Shown piece by piece: positions 22,651 to 34,260 of a stretch of 64,000 bases of DNA. Location: positions 35,737,047-35,801,046 of the forward strand of contig NC_061510.1 of assembly GCF_022539505.1 (NCBI RefSeq), read 5' to 3'. The notes below the pieces were generated by a model. That model did no database searches and had not been told where the DNA came from. It saw only the letters and a program-made list of their open reading frames with translations. The DNA comes from Lolium rigidum (Eukaryota > Streptophyta > Magnoliopsida > Poales > Poaceae). Position 1 is the first letter of the stretch. The number at the start of each line of letters is the position of its first letter. The translations under genes were made by a program, and so were the position numbers.

Positions 22651-23307
22651 ATGAGTAATCCTGAAGTTGAAGTTCGTTCGTTTAAGCAACAAGGGGGAGA
22701 ATGTTTAAAAGATGCTTGGTATAGAATTAGTGATGCTCATAATAGGTGCACTAAGAAACACTCCACTATTATTCTACTCAGGAATTTTTATGTTGGTATC
22801 TCTAGCTGGAATAGGTATGTTCTTGATTGTCTCGCGGGAGGTAATTTCCTAGGCACTCCTGCTTTAGAAGCTAGTTGCATTATTGAAAGTCTATTTGGAA
22901 TACCACCTGTTAATGAAGTTAAAATTGAAATTTCTCTTGAAGATGTCATGAAAAAGTTGGAGACCATAGAGCAAAATCTTCCAAGTATTGAGACTAAATT
23001 GGGAATATTACTTAATAGCACTGATAAACTTGATAAATCTCTAGGTGGAATTAATGAGAGAATTGCCATCTTAAAAACTTGTGCTACTCATGATAATCAA
23101 ACCCATAGGATTAGTGAACTTCAAGAAACTATGGGAACCTTGGGTTCAACTTTTTCTTCTCTTAAATTTAAGGAGAAAGCTTATGTGGGTAAGGAGCAAA
23201 AGTTCATGTATGTCTCTAAGGTGCCTAAGCCAAAAAACTACTATAGGCCTAAAATTGACAAATCCCCTGGTAAGAATGCTAATACTTCATCTCTTGATGT
23301 TACTTGA
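22651..23307 (+). CDS. E2 mini-Gag, 218 residues, intact
   Basis: Residues 22-82 (DAWYRISDAHNR..., LLRNFYVGISSWNRYVLD, LAGGNF) align with the second half of the Gag capsid of E3 (AWERMKSLVKNC, IIQTFYAGLNFSSRNLLD, AAGGTF). The first half of that domain, with the RAKDWLLSLP motif, is missing. Residues 95-165 look like a coiled coil, and 173-212 form a basic tail rich in Lys and Tyr. There is no zinc knuckle and no protease. The leader before the ATG and the last codons (SSLDVT, stop) match E3, so the ORF is a shortened gag framed by original ends. It is open over its whole length. It could package the element's RNA or interfere with full-length Gag. Confidence 0.8.
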   Translation: MSNPEVEVRSFKQQGGECLKDAWYRISDAHNRCTKKHSTIILLRNFYVGISSWNRYVLDCLAGGNFLGTPALEASCIIESLFGIPPVNEVKIEISLEDVMKKLETIEQNLPSIETKLGILLNSTDKLDKSLGGINERIAILKTCATHDNQTHRISELQETMGTLGSTFSSLKFKEKAYVGKEQKFMYVSKVPKPKNYYRPKIDKSPGKNANTSSLDVT

Positions 23308-25917
23308 TACACACTTTCTGCGCCTAGCTGAAGGCGTTAAAGAAAAGCGCTTATGGGAGACAACCCATGATTTTACTTCTGCACTTTATTTTATATTTGA
23401 GTCTTGGAAGTTGTTACTACTGTAGCAACCTCTCCTTATCTTTATTTTATTGCATTGTTGTGCCAAGTAAAGTCTTTGATAGTAAAGTCAATACTAGATT
23501 TGGATTACTGCGCAAGAACAGATTTCTTGCTGTCACGAAATTGAGCCGCCCCTGTTGTAGAAAATTTATAAAAATCTGCCAATTTACGTGCGTGATCCTC
23601 AGATATGTACGCAACTTTCATTCAATTGGGCATTTTCATCTGAGCAAGTCTGGTGCCTCTAAAAAATTCATCTTTACGGACTGTTCTGTTTTGACAGATT
23701 CTGCCTTTTATTTCGCATTGCCTGTTTTGCTATGTTTGATGGATTTCTTTGTTCCATTAACTTTCAGTAGCTTTGTGCAATGTCCAAAAGTGTTAAGAAT
23801 GATTATGTCACCTCTGAATATATGAATTTTCAATTATGCACTAACCCTCTAATGAGTTTGTTTCGAGTTTGGTGTGGAGGAAGTTTTCAAGGGTCAAGAG
23901 AGGAGGATGATACAATATGATCAAGAAGAGTGAAAAGTCTAAGCTTGGGGATGCCCCCGTGGTTCATCCCTGCACATTTTAAGAAGACTCAAGCATCTAA
24001 GCTTGGGGATGCCCAAGGCATCCCTTCTTCATCGATAACTTATCAAGTCACCTCTAGTGAAACTATATTTTTATTCCGTCACATCTTATGTGCTTTACTT
24101 GGAGCGTCTGTTTGTTTTTGTTTTTGTTTTTGTTTGAATAAATTTGGATCCTAGCATTCTTTGTTTGGGAGAGAGACACGCTCCGCTGTTTCGTATGAAC
24201 ACATATGTTCTTAGCTTTATTCTTAATGTTCATTGCGAAAGTTGAACTACTTCATTCATTGTTATATGGTTGGAAACAGAAAATGCTGCATGTGGTAAAT
24301 GGTATAATGTCTTGAATAATTTGATACTTGGCAATTGTTGTGCTCATATAGATCATGTTTAAGCTCTTGCATCATGTACTTTGTACCTATTAATGAAGAA
24401 CTACATAGAGCTTGTTAAAATTTGGTTTGCATGATTGGTCTCCGAGTCTAGATATTTTCTCGGTTAAGGTGTTTGAACAACAAGGAGACGATGTAAAGTC
24501 TTATAATACTTACAATATGTTCATATGTGAGTCTTGCTGCACCGTTTTATACTTGAGTTTGCTTCAAACAACCTTGCTAGCCTAGCCTTGTATTGAGAGG
24601 AATTCTTCTCATGCATCCAAATCCTTGAGCCAATAACTATGCCATTTGTGTCCACCATACCTACCTACTACATGGTATTTCTCTGCCATTCCAAAGTAAA
24701 TTACTTGAGTGCTACCTTTAAAATTCTATTAATTGTCTTTGCAATATATAGCTCATGGGAAAATAGCCTTAAAAAATATTGTGGTGAAGAATATGTAATT
24801 ATGTGTCTTATTTCTTAATAAGTTCCTTGTTGAGCGGTAACCATGTTTCTGGGGACGCCATCAACTATTACACCTTTGTTGAATATCATGTGAGTTGCTA
24901 TGCATGTTCGTCTTGTCTGAAGTAAGGGTGATTTTCATGATCATATGGTTTGAGTATGCATATTGTTAGAGAAGAACATTGGGCCGCTAACTAAAGCCAT
25001 GATCCATGGTGGAAGTTTCAGTTTGGACAATTAATCCTCAATCTCTTATGAGAATTTTAACTGTTGTTGAATGCTTATGTATTAAAGAGGAGTCCGTTAT
25101 CTGTTGTCTATGTTGTCCCGGTATGGATGTCTAAGTTGAGAATAATCAAAAGCGAGAAATCCAATGCGAGCTTTCTCCTTAGACATTTGTACAGAGCGGC
25201 ATAGAGGTACCCCTTTGTGACACTTGGTTGAAACATATGCTATGAAATGATAATCCATGTTAATCCAAGCTAATTAGGACAAGGTGCGAGCACTATTGGT
25301 ATACTATGCATGAGGCTTGCAACTTATAGGATGTCTTATACATAACACATATGATTTATTACTACCGTTGACAAAATTGTTTCTATGTTTTCAAAATGAA
25401 AAGCTCTAGCACAAATATAGTAATCCATGCTTCCCTCTGCGAAGGGCCATTCTTCTACTTTATTGTTGAGTCAGTTCACCTACTTCCTTCTATATTAGAA
25501 GCAAACACTTGTGTCAATTGTGTGCATTGATTCTTACATGTTTACCTATTGCACTTGTTATATTACTTTGTGTTGACAATTATCCATGAGATAAATATGT
25601 TGAAGTTGAAAGCAACTGTTGAAACTTATATCTTCATTTGTGTTGTTTCAAAGTTTTCTACTAAGAATTTATTGCTTTATGAGTAACTCTTATGCAAGTC
25701 CTATTGATGCTTGTCTTGAAAGTATTACTCATGAAAAGTCTTTGATATATGATTCATTTGTTTACTCATTATCTTTGCCATTGCTTCGAATCGCTGCATT
25801 CATCTCATATGCTTTACAATAGTATTGATCAAGATTATGATAGCATGTCACTTCAGAAATTATCTTTGTTATCGTTTACCTACTCGAGGGCGAGTAGGAA
25901 CTAAGCTTGGGGATGCT
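23308..25917 (+). other. E2 long non-coding tail with hairpins and polypurine tract
   Basis: There is no gene in this 2.6-kb stretch. It shares blocks with the tails of E1 and E3: ATGGG-loop-CCCAT (23353-23368), TACTGTAG (23418-23425, partner decayed), two internal CTAAGCTTGGGGATGCC copies (from about 23939 and 23998) with the hairpin GGGATGCC-CAA-GGCATCCC (24006-24024), and the stem CCTACTCG/CGAGTAGG (25879-25898) just before the polypurine tract AAGCTTGGGGATGCT ending at 25917. Confidence 0.75.
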
Positions 25918-27512
25918 TGATACGTCTCAAACGTATCTATAATTTCTTATGTTCCATGCTACTTTATTGATGATACTCACATGTTTTATACACATTATAT
26001 GTCATTATTATGCATTTTCCGGCACTAACCTATTGACGAGATGCCGAAGAGCCGATTGCTCGTTTTCTGCTGTTTTTGGTTTCGAAATCCTACAAAGGAA
26101 ATATTCTCGGAATTGGACGAAATCAACGCCCAGGGTCTTATTTTTCCACGAAGCTTCCAGAAGACAGAGGGAGAAACGAAGTGGGGCCACGGGGCGCCGA
26201 CACACTAAGGCGGCGCGGCCAAGGGGGGGCCCGCGCAGCCCTAGTGTGTGGCCCCCCTGTCAGGCCTCCGACTCTGCCTTTCCGCCTACTTAAAGCCTTC
26301 GTCGCGAATACCCCAGTACCGAGAGCCACGATACGGAAAACCTTCCAGAGACGCCGCCGCCGCCAATCCCATCTCGGGGGATTCAGGAGATCGCCTCCGG
26401 CACCCCGCCGGAGAGGGGAATCATCTCCCGGAGGGCTCTTCATCGCCATGATCGCCTCCGGATCGATGTGTGAGTAGTTCACCCCTGTACTATGGGTCCA
26501 TAGCAGTAGCTAGATGGTTGTCTTCTCCTCATTGTGCTATCATGTTAGATCTTGTGAGCTGCCTATCATGATCAAGATCATCTATTTGTAATGCTACATG
26601 TTGTGTTTGTTGGGATCCGATGAATATTGAATACTATGTCAAGTTGATTATCAATCTATCATATATGTTGTTTATGTTCTTGCATGCTCTCCGTTGCTAG
26701 TAGAGGCTCGGCCAAGTTGATACTTGTAACTCCAAGAGGGAGTATTTATGCTCGATAGTGGGTTCATGCCTCCATTAAATCTGGGAGTGACAAGCAACCT
26801 CTAAGGTTGTGGATGTGTCGTTGCCACTAGGGATAAAACATCAATGCTTTGTCTAAGGATATTTGTGTTGATTACATTACGCACCATACTTAATGCAATT
26901 GTCTCGTTGTTGCAACTTAATATCTGGAAGGGGTTCGGATGATAACCTCGAAGGTGGACTTTTTAGGCATAGATGCATGCTCGGATAGCGGTCTATGTAC
27001 TTTGTCGTAATGCCCTGATTAAATCTCATAGTACTCATCATGATATATGTATGTGCATTGTTATGCCTTCTTTATTTGTCAATTGCCCAACTGTAATTTG
27101 TTCACCCAACATGTGTTTATCTTATGGGAGAGACACCACTAGTGAACTGTGGACCCCGGTCCATTCTTTACATCTGAAATACAATCTACTGCAATTGTTC
27201 TTTACGGTTCTTCGCAAACAGCCATCATCATCCACACTATACATCTAATCCTTTGTTTACAGCAAGCCGGTGAGATTGACAACCTCACTCTTAGGTTGGG
27301 GAAAGTACTTTGATTGTGTTGTGCAGGTTCCACGTCGGCGCCGGAATCCCTGGTGTTGCGCCGCACTACACTCCGCCACCAACAACCTTCACGTGTTCCT
27401 TGACTCCTACTGGTTCGATAACCTTGGTTTCTTACTGAGGGAAAACTTGCTGCTGTACGCATCACACCTTCCTCTTGGGGTTCCCAACGGACGTGTGTCT
27501 TGCACGCCATCA
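25918..27512 (+). repeat. E2 3' LTR
   Basis: TGATACGTCTCAAACG to CACGCCATCA, 1595 bp. Differences from the 5' LTR often have the form CTG against CTCG or TCG (for example in the stretches around 21781 and 26900). Confidence 0.92.
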
Positions 27513-27792
27513 GACGACAACCTCGCCTCGCGTCAACGCTGCCCCTCACCGGAGTCCAGGAGCGCCGCCGACCCCCTACCTCCACCGCGGCAGCGACCTC
27601 TTCCCCTCGACGGAGACGACGAGCCTCGACCGTCTGATCTTCGTCTAATCGAACGGATCACATTAAACGGTACCGCTTCGGCAAACTTCAGTCGCTGATG
27701 TGCGACCCCCCTCTGTCAGGAGGCCCGTGGCGTGTGAAGCATTACTGGGCTGGCCTTTCTGGCATTTTTAAATCTTTCGGCCCGTTTATTTC
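27513..27792 (+). repeat. LTR-X leader, right piece
   Basis: This continues 20571-20795 after removal of E2. It is the reverse complement of 5780 to about 5985 and then extends about 80 bp further than the copy at 5780. It ends against the 5' LTR of element E at 27793. Confidence 0.75.
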
Positions 27793-28956
27793 TGTTATCA
27801 CCAGATTTTAGACAAATCCAGAGGTGGGCCGGGCTTGGAAGATTACATGTGGAAGAATTCTAAGGCGGCCTGGCACGAAGGGTTTTGGGCTGAATTGCCC
27901 GTGTATCTTTATTTAGTAGTTTATTATTTTAGATAAGAGATAGAATCTTACTCGTGCACGGTTTAGTGCACGCCCTCATTAGAAAGTCCCCTGGACTATA
28001 AATATGTACCTAGGGTTTATGGAATAAACAACAACTCACGTTCAACCCCAAAAACAAACCAATCTCGGCGCATCGCCAACTCCTTCGTCTCGAGGGTTTC
28101 TATCAGGTAGCGACATGCCGCCTAGATCGCATCTTGCGATCTAGGCAGCACCAGCCCCACGTTGTTCATGCGTTGCTCGTATCGAAGCGTTTTTGATGGC
28201 GAGCAACGTAGTTATCATTAGATGTGTTAGGGTTAGCATTGTTCTTCGTTTAAGCATGCTTACGTAGTGCAACCCTTGCATATCTAGCCGCCCTCACGCC
28301 TATCTCAGGTGTGGGGGCGGCACCCGCTTGATCATTATTTAGTAGATCTGATCCGTTACGATTGCTCCTTGTTCTACAAGGGTTAGTTTAATATCCGCAA
28401 TAGTTAGGCCTTACAAAGGGGGAGGATCCAAGTGGCACGTAGGGTGGCGTTCGCAAGTCCTAAACGGGAAGTTCCTAGGATCAACTTCATGTTGGTTTTT
28501 TGGCCTTGTTTAGGATCGGCTTACGAGCACCGTGCGTGGCCGCAAGGCCCAACCTGGAGTAGGATGATCCGATTATGCGGTGAAAACCCTAAATCGTTGT
28601 AGATCTCATTAGCTTCATCTTGATCAAGCAGGACCACCAAGTATTCGTGCACCCCGTACGGATCATGGGTGAATCGGCTCTTTGAGCCGATTCACAGGAT
28701 AACCTGAGAGCCGATCGAGGCTCGTATTTAACGTTTACATGTATGCCCCGGCAGAAACTAAGCGAGGCACCTTCATCACCTTCCCGACCAGGTATAGGTC
28801 GGTGGCACGCCTTGCACTTCGCAACGCCGCGTGTGACCGGAAGAGCATTGCGGGCCGTCGCTCGGAGGGGTCTCAGCCAGCCGCAGCTCTAGGCTCTTCC
28901 CGGCTCTACGGTGTTGACAAGGCCGCTGCCCGCCGGTGGGTTTTGGCAGTCAACAC
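27793..28956 (+). repeat. Element E 5' LTR
   Basis: Begins TGTTATCACCAGATTTT. A CTATAAATATGTACC TATA box lies at 27996-28010, followed by a leader. The end is placed at CAACA (about 28956), just before CTCGGCACGCCCGGTGGGAC, which looks like a primer-binding site with an inserted base. It contains a 12-bp perfect hairpin, GTGAATCGGCTC-TTT-GAGCCGATTCAC (28669-28695), at the exact place where the two arm LTRs are deleted. Confidence 0.8.
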
Positions 28957-29017
28957 ATTCTCGGCACGCCCGGTGGGACAATCGTCTACATCAACCACAT
29001 CGCCATCTACATCCGAG

Positions 29018-31749
29018 ATGGCGGACGACACGCCGATCACCTACGGGGATCCGCTCGACGACCTCAAGAAGCAATACAACGAGATCAAGGCTACCCTCGA
29101 AGCCGACCTCATCGGCTCTTTTCGGAGAACCCGTTCCGGTGGCATCGGATGGAAGGGGTTCTCACCGAAGGTGCACTCGATGGGGTAGACCTTTCTACCC
29201 CGTCGGAGGAACGCACCGTGGGTCCGCGGCAGGAGATCAACTACCCGGTGGCTCACTCGCTACACCGCCACTCCGAGAACTTGGTCAACGTGCCTGGAGC
29301 GTGTCGCTCTGCGCGTGATCCAGGAGATCATGAGCCACCAGTACTCGCCGTCAGGACCAGCTCTCGGGACTCATCAAGGAGAGTTGCCATTCCAGTCCCG
29401 TCCACCGCTGCCGTTTGCGTTGGCAGCACCAGCTGAAGTGCCGACTACACCGGCATTCCTCGTCTACAGGATTGGTGGCGACCCTAGTGACTACCAGTTC
29501 TTAATGGAGGCGCCTAAGGAGATCCCTCATGGATACGCGTGCATGTATGTGCCGGATTGTGGTGACTGGGCACTCACAAACCAGGCCACAACATCGGGGA
29601 CTCGGCGAAGACAGGAGGAACGTCGGCGACAGAGCGTACGTGGCTAACTAAATACGCCACACCGACGAAACTCCCGAGCCCAGCTCCCGCAGCCGGCTCG
29701 GAGCTGGAAAAGCAAACATGGCAGGCCAAGTACGCCACCCCGGCGAATCTTCGCAGTGCAACTCCTACGGCCAGCACAGCGGATCAGATCAGTACCATAC
29801 TGAGAGACCAGTTCGGCGTGATGCCGAAAAGAAGGGCCGTCGGCTATTCCAAGCCGTACCCTGACGATTACGAGATGATCCCGCTGCCACCTAAATATCG
29901 GCTCCCTGATTTCTCCAAATTCAGTGGATCAGATGGCTCCAGCTCCATCGAGCACGTCGGCCGATATTTGGCTCAACTAGGACCGGCTTCGGTGTCGGAT
30001 CAGCTACGCGTGAGGCTCTTTTCACAAGTCCCTCACGGGATCAGCTTTTGGATGGTACACTTCTCTGCCAGCGAACTCCATCCAGTCTTGGAAGCAATTG
30101 GAAGAACAGTTCCATATGCAATACCATTCAGAAGCTTCCGAGTCTGGCATTGCCGATCTAGCAACAGAATACATCCAGCGCTTCAGGAATCTTAGGAACC
30201 GATGTTATTCGGTTCGTATAACTGAAAAGGAAGCAGTCGAGTTGGCAGTAGCAGGCCTTGCAACACAGCTCAAGGACATGGCCTCCCAAGCAGATTATCC
30301 CTCGCCGGCGCACATGGTTCGAAACTATCAAGCATATGAACAGCGCCACCCCGACCCGTACCAAGACAAGTTCAAACGTGCAGTAGTTATGGTCGATACG
30401 GAGGAGGATGAAGTGCTCGCGGGAGGCCAAGAGATAGCAGTGGCTGAGTGGACTCAGTGGGGAACCCCGTGGCCTCGCAAATGGGTAAAGCCACCAGGGC
30501 CGCCTGGGGATTTGATTTTGACGTGACCAAGACTCGAACAAATCTTCGACCTCCTGCTCAAGGAGAAACAGCTTGACGATTCCTGAAGGTCTCAAGTTCC
30601 CCACGGCGAAGGAGCTAAACGGAAAGCCGTACCGCAAATTCCACAACTCGCTTTCCCATGCCACCAACGACTGCCGGGTGTGGCGTCAGCACATCCAAGC
30701 GGCGATAGAGAAGGGGCGGCTAATTTTCAACCAGTACGCCATGAAGGTCGACACCCAACCCTTCCCCGCCGTTAACATGGTAGAAATCATCTACCCTGAA
30801 GGTTGCCAGCCAGGTCCCTCGTTCAGCATCAACATGGTAGGACCTGGAAACCACTCTGGCAAAGAAGGAGATGAGGGCAGCTGCTCTCATAGCAAGGATA
30901 CAGAGGAGGCCGCTCCACGCGATCGGCTCCGTCATGATGGCAAGCGCTATGTCACAGAGGGAGAGGTGAAGAATATAAGATATCAGCGACCCTCTCTGAT
31001 CACCTCCTCAACAAATATGTTAGTCAGTATGACCAACGCCGGCGACCCAATTACGATGATAGAGAAGATCGTTTGGCTAGAGAAGCCGGGAGACATCGTC
31101 GGCGAGAATCGCGATGAGGAGGAGCACGAGCGCTATGCCACGGAAGCATCAAGGGAGCAAGACGACAACGCCAGGCATTGGGACTGCCCCTTCTTCGACA
31201 CTCGCTGGGATTCAGGAATGAGCCGATTGCCCACAATCGGCAATTGCCCGTAATGCAATCGAGAAAAGAAGGAGGCAGCCAACGTGTCCGTGTTCGAGCG
31301 CCTAGGGCCTCTCCCGCCACAAAGCAAACGCGCTGAGTCACCTCGTTGGGCAGATCTTGAAGATTCGAAGACGAGGGAGAAGTGGAAGAAGACAGTACCA
31401 CCGGCCAAGGTGGTGCCCTGACGGACTCAGCCGTTCCCAAAAGCGCAGGGTTCAGCGATTGCGCGGCCTGGAGGAAGCCGAAAGGTTGTACCTGCATACG
31501 CTAAGGAAGGCACGACCTGATCTGGCTGCGAAGGTTCAGCGAACCCTGGATGAAGAGGGTCGTCCACGGAAAATGGAGTGGCGCCCCAAACAGAGGAAAG
31601 CCGATGATGAGACATCGGCTGGCACAAACATGGTACTCGTCTTGCCGACAGAGCTTAGCCCTCCACGACTCTACGGAGCACTCAAGGTGGACGACAGCAA
31701 GCGCATCAAGTCAGAGGTTGGGTTGGTTTCATCCAGCCTGACCAGGTAG
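29018..31749 (+). pseudogene. Element E gag, many frameshifts
   Basis: The ATG at 29018 begins MADDTPITYGDPLDDLKK. Reading then jumps between frames: EGALDGVDLSTPSEERT (about 29160), IQEIMSHQYSPSGPALG (29320), YRLPDFSKFSGSDGS (29900), EEQFHMQYHSEASESGIADL (30100), NGKPYRKFHNSLSHATNDC (30620), RDEEEHERYATEASREQ (31110), SRSQKRRVQRLRGLEEAERL (31430). The order is that of a plant Gypsy Gag: N-terminal region, capsid core, charged Arg/Glu-rich region, and a Cys/His part. Several of the breaks coincide with CTG/CTCG or CAG/CGAG differences from the copies at 18252 and 34261, for example at 30533 and 31198. Confidence 0.8.
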
Positions 31750-32764
31750 CAAGATCAAACCAATGAGCAAACCAGGAGAGGCTGATCCTTGTGATCGGCC
31801 CCAAAAAATTTACGAAGGGAACTTACAAAACCTTCAACAAGCAAGCAACGTGGAGGCCGATTCCAGCAATCGGCCAAAATTATCCTCACCTACCTTTCGC
31901 CCGGGTTCAACATGTTATCCAACGAGCCGATACCATCAATTTTCTTGACAGAATCGGCTCGGGGGGGGCACCCAGGTATATGAAAATACGAGGATATGCA
32001 ACAGAAGCATCTCATCTTTTGTTGATGGGAATTGGAATATGGGGGCCGATGCACAGGTCGGCCGTAATAAAAGTGAAAATTCGAAAATTCGAAAATTTTC
32101 AAGCACAGCCGATGCAGCAGGCATCGACTTAAGGACATGAAAGCCGATGCATGGCCATCGACTCAAGGGAGATTTCTTCAAGAACAATATCAGGAGCAGC
32201 ATGGGCGGACGGATCAGGTCAAGGATGTATGACATTAGATCCATCAAAGGAAAGGAACCTTTCTGGCCGGCAGGAACTGAAAAGCTCGGGGGGCAGATCG
32301 TCTTGAAGGCTTTCTGCTTTGGGAAGCCGATTTATGTTCAAATCGGCTAGCTTGGCGTAAGAAGCTCCCTCAGACATGATCGAGCCCAGGTCCATACAGC
32401 TCTGTTTTGCCTCGGCTAAGACTCGGGGGGCAACAAGCCTGGAAGATGCCCCGTTTTTAAGAGCCGATCGTAGTCACCTCGGCCGCGGCTGCATCATGGT
32501 CGTCTCGGGAGGAACTCGGGAAGGAAAAGCCGTCGTCTAGTACAGGGCTTGGACTGTGCTGTTGCTGCAAGAAAAGGAAAGAAGTCCGACGCGTTGCTAT
32601 CGGTCTTAGCATGACAAACGGAAGGAATGGAATTGGAGCGATTAAAAGATGAATAGAAAGGACAATTTCATTAATTCCAAGGAGCGGCTTTACAAGAAAG
32701 AGCCGATGGCTCTCAAAAGAGGGATCTGGTGCCTAGTGCACTGCTACCACTAGTCCTATTACTA
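31750..32764 (+). other. Element E non-coding stretch with repeated GCCGAT / ATCGGC motifs
   Basis: About 1 kb without a credible ORF. AGCCGAT or its complement ATCGGCT occurs again and again (near 31856, 31926, 31952, 32044, 32108, 32141, 32327, 32342, 32461, 32701), often as facing pairs such as GCCGATTCCAGCAATCGGC. The same motif forms the hairpin in the LTR. The pol genes would lie in this place in a complete element. Confidence 0.6.
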
Positions 32765-33088
32765 CTAGTCGTCGCTGTCCTCGTCATCGCCGCCGTCGGT
32801 GTCGTCGGCGCTGCTCCCAGGGAGCTCCTCGTCGCTGCTGCCCCAGCCCTTGGCCGGAGCCTCTTCCTCCTCGTCATCATCATCATCCTCGCTGTCCGCC
32901 CAGGAGCGGAAGCGCTTCTTCGGCGGGAGCTGGGCGGAAGGAGAGGCCTTGGCCTTCGCTGCTTCTCCTTCTTTTTCCTCCTTGTCGGAGGAGAAGGGAT
33001 TCACTGCGGGGTGGAGGCTGTCCTCGGTCTTCTTCTTCGGCGAAGATTGGGGGAAGAGTTTTGAGAAGGAAGAGGAGGAGGAAGACAT
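32765..33088 (-). CDS. Antisense ORF: small acidic Ser/Asp/Glu-rich protein
   Basis: The 107-residue frame is intact on the strand opposite to gag, ending 290 bp before the 3' LTR. Residues 2-7 are serines, 17-20 and 55-61 hold basic stretches (PKKK, PPKKRFR) that could be nuclear signals, and 66-107 are highly acidic (EDDDDDEEEE, DDTDGGDDEDSDD) around GWGSSDEE. Some plant Gypsy families are known to carry antisense ORFs between pol and the 3' LTR. The function is unknown; acidic proteins of this kind could bind histones or activate transcription, but that is speculation. Low complexity alone could also keep such a frame open. Confidence 0.5.
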   Translation of the reverse strand: MSSSSSSFSKLFPQSSPKKKTEDSLHPAVNPFSSDKEEKEGEAAKAKASPSAQLPPKKRFRSWADSEDDDDDEEEEAPAKGWGSSDEELPGSSADDTDGGDDEDSDD

Positions 33089-33360
33089 TGCTACAGGAGG
33101 AGAGGGTTTTTTGGTGCCGATAGCTGGGATGGAATAGAGGATAGAGGGAGAGCTAACCAGTCGGCGCGGTTAAATGATGAGAAATCTGGTGAAGGTTTAA
33201 TGCCATTACAGCTTCCAAGGGATCGATGCTAAAGCTGTCAGAATTTTTAGAGAAGCTGAGAAGACAGGGCATAATGATGACGGATGCCGTAACGGCTCCG
33301 CTTTCGCTACGACATGACCCTTCGAAGGGAAAGCATAATGATTTTGGAAATGTTATTTCC

Positions 33361-33377
33361 AAAACCAGGGGGGCATG
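33361..33377 (+). other. Element E polypurine tract
   Basis: AAAACCAGGGGGGCATG lies directly before the 3' LTR start TGTTATCACC at 33378. It is the expected priming site for plus-strand DNA. Confidence 0.65.
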
Positions 33378-34260
33378 TGTTATCACCAGATTTTAGACAA
33401 ATCCAGAGGTGGGCCGGGCTTGGAAGATTACATGTGGAAGAATTCTAAGGCGGCCTGGCACGAAGGGTTTTGGGCTGAATTGCCCGTGTATCTTTATTTA
33501 GTAGTTTATTATTTTAGATAAGAGATAGAATCTTACTCGTGCACGGTTTAGTGCACGCCTCGTTAGAAAGTCCCCTGGACTATAAATATGTACCTAGGGT
33601 TTATGGAATAAACAACAACTCACGTTCAACCCCAAAAACAAACCAATCTCGGCGCATCGCCAACTCCTTCGTCTCGAGGGTTTCTATCAGGTAAGCGACA
33701 TGCTGCCTAGATCGCATCTTGTGATCTAGGCAGCACCAGCCCCACGTTGTTCATGCGTTGCTCGTACTGAAGCGTTTTTGATGGCGAGCAACGTAGTTAT
33801 CATTAGATGTGTTAGGGTTAGCATTGTTCTTCGTTTAAGCATGCTTACGTAGTGCAACCCTTGCATATCTAGCCGCCCTCACGCCTATCTCAGGTGTGGG
33901 GGCGGCACCCCGCTTGATCATTATTTAGTAGATCTGATCCGTTACGATTGCTCCTTGTTCTACAAGGGTTAGTTTAATATCTGCAATAGTTAGGCCTTAC
34001 AAAGGGGGGGAGGATCCAGTGGCACGTAGGGTGGCGTTCGCAAGTCCTAAACGGGATGTTCCTAGGATCAACTTCATGTTGGTTTTTTGGCCTTGTTTAG
34101 GATCGGCTTACGAGCACCGTGCGTGGCCGCAAGGCCCAACCTCGGAGTAGGATGATCCGATTATGCGGTGAAAACCCTAAATCGTTGTAGATCTCATTAG
34201 CTTCATCTTGATCAAGCAGGACCACCAAGTATTCGTGCACCCCGTACGGATCATGGGTGA
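33378..34260 (+). repeat. Element E 3' LTR / right-arm LTR, 3' end deleted
   Basis: Matches the 5' LTR at 27793 for 883 bp up to GGGTGA, then joins gag sequence at CAGAATACATCC. A complete LTR would continue for about 285 bp. The same joint occurs, inverted, at 19430/19431. Confidence 0.88.

Larger units (their letters stand above)
20796..27512 (+). mobile_element. E2: complete non-autonomous Gypsy-type element with mini-gag
   Basis: This 6717-bp insertion is flanked by the 5-bp target duplication GACGA (20791-20795 and 27513-27517). The uninterrupted site can be read in the LTR-X copy near 5985 (minus strand). It has two LTRs of about 1.59 kb, a perfect tRNA-Asp primer site, one intact ORF of 218 codons, a 2.6-kb non-coding tail and a polypurine tract. 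There is no protease, reverse transcriptase or integrase. The two LTRs differ by scattered substitutions and short indels, so it is young but not brand new. It resembles abundant Triticeae families of the Sabrina/WHAM type; I am not certain of the name. Confidence 0.93.
27793..34260 (+). mobile_element. Element E: pol-less Gypsy retrotransposon with antisense ORF
   Basis: The order is 5' LTR (27793-28956), gag remnant (29018-31749), a non-coding stretch rich in GCCGAT motifs, an antisense ORF (33088-32765), a polypurine tract ACCAGGGGGGCATG, and a 3' LTR that is cut short at 34260. Protease, reverse transcriptase and integrase are missing. The large deletion and the antisense gene beside the 3' LTR make it a non-autonomous derivative of a Gypsy family I cannot name with certainty. 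It lies inside the composite block between the inverted arms, the right arm starting inside it. Confidence 0.8.

Noticed and set aside
23367..23825. 152-codon frame in the E2 tail
   Set aside because: It overlaps the conserved hairpins, is Ser/Phe/Leu-rich from T-rich DNA, and has no matching frame in E1 or E3.
32729..33137. Plus-strand hydrophobic and Ser-rich frames over the antisense ORF
   Set aside because: They are complements of the acidic GAC/GAG-rich coding sequence and have no independent signals.
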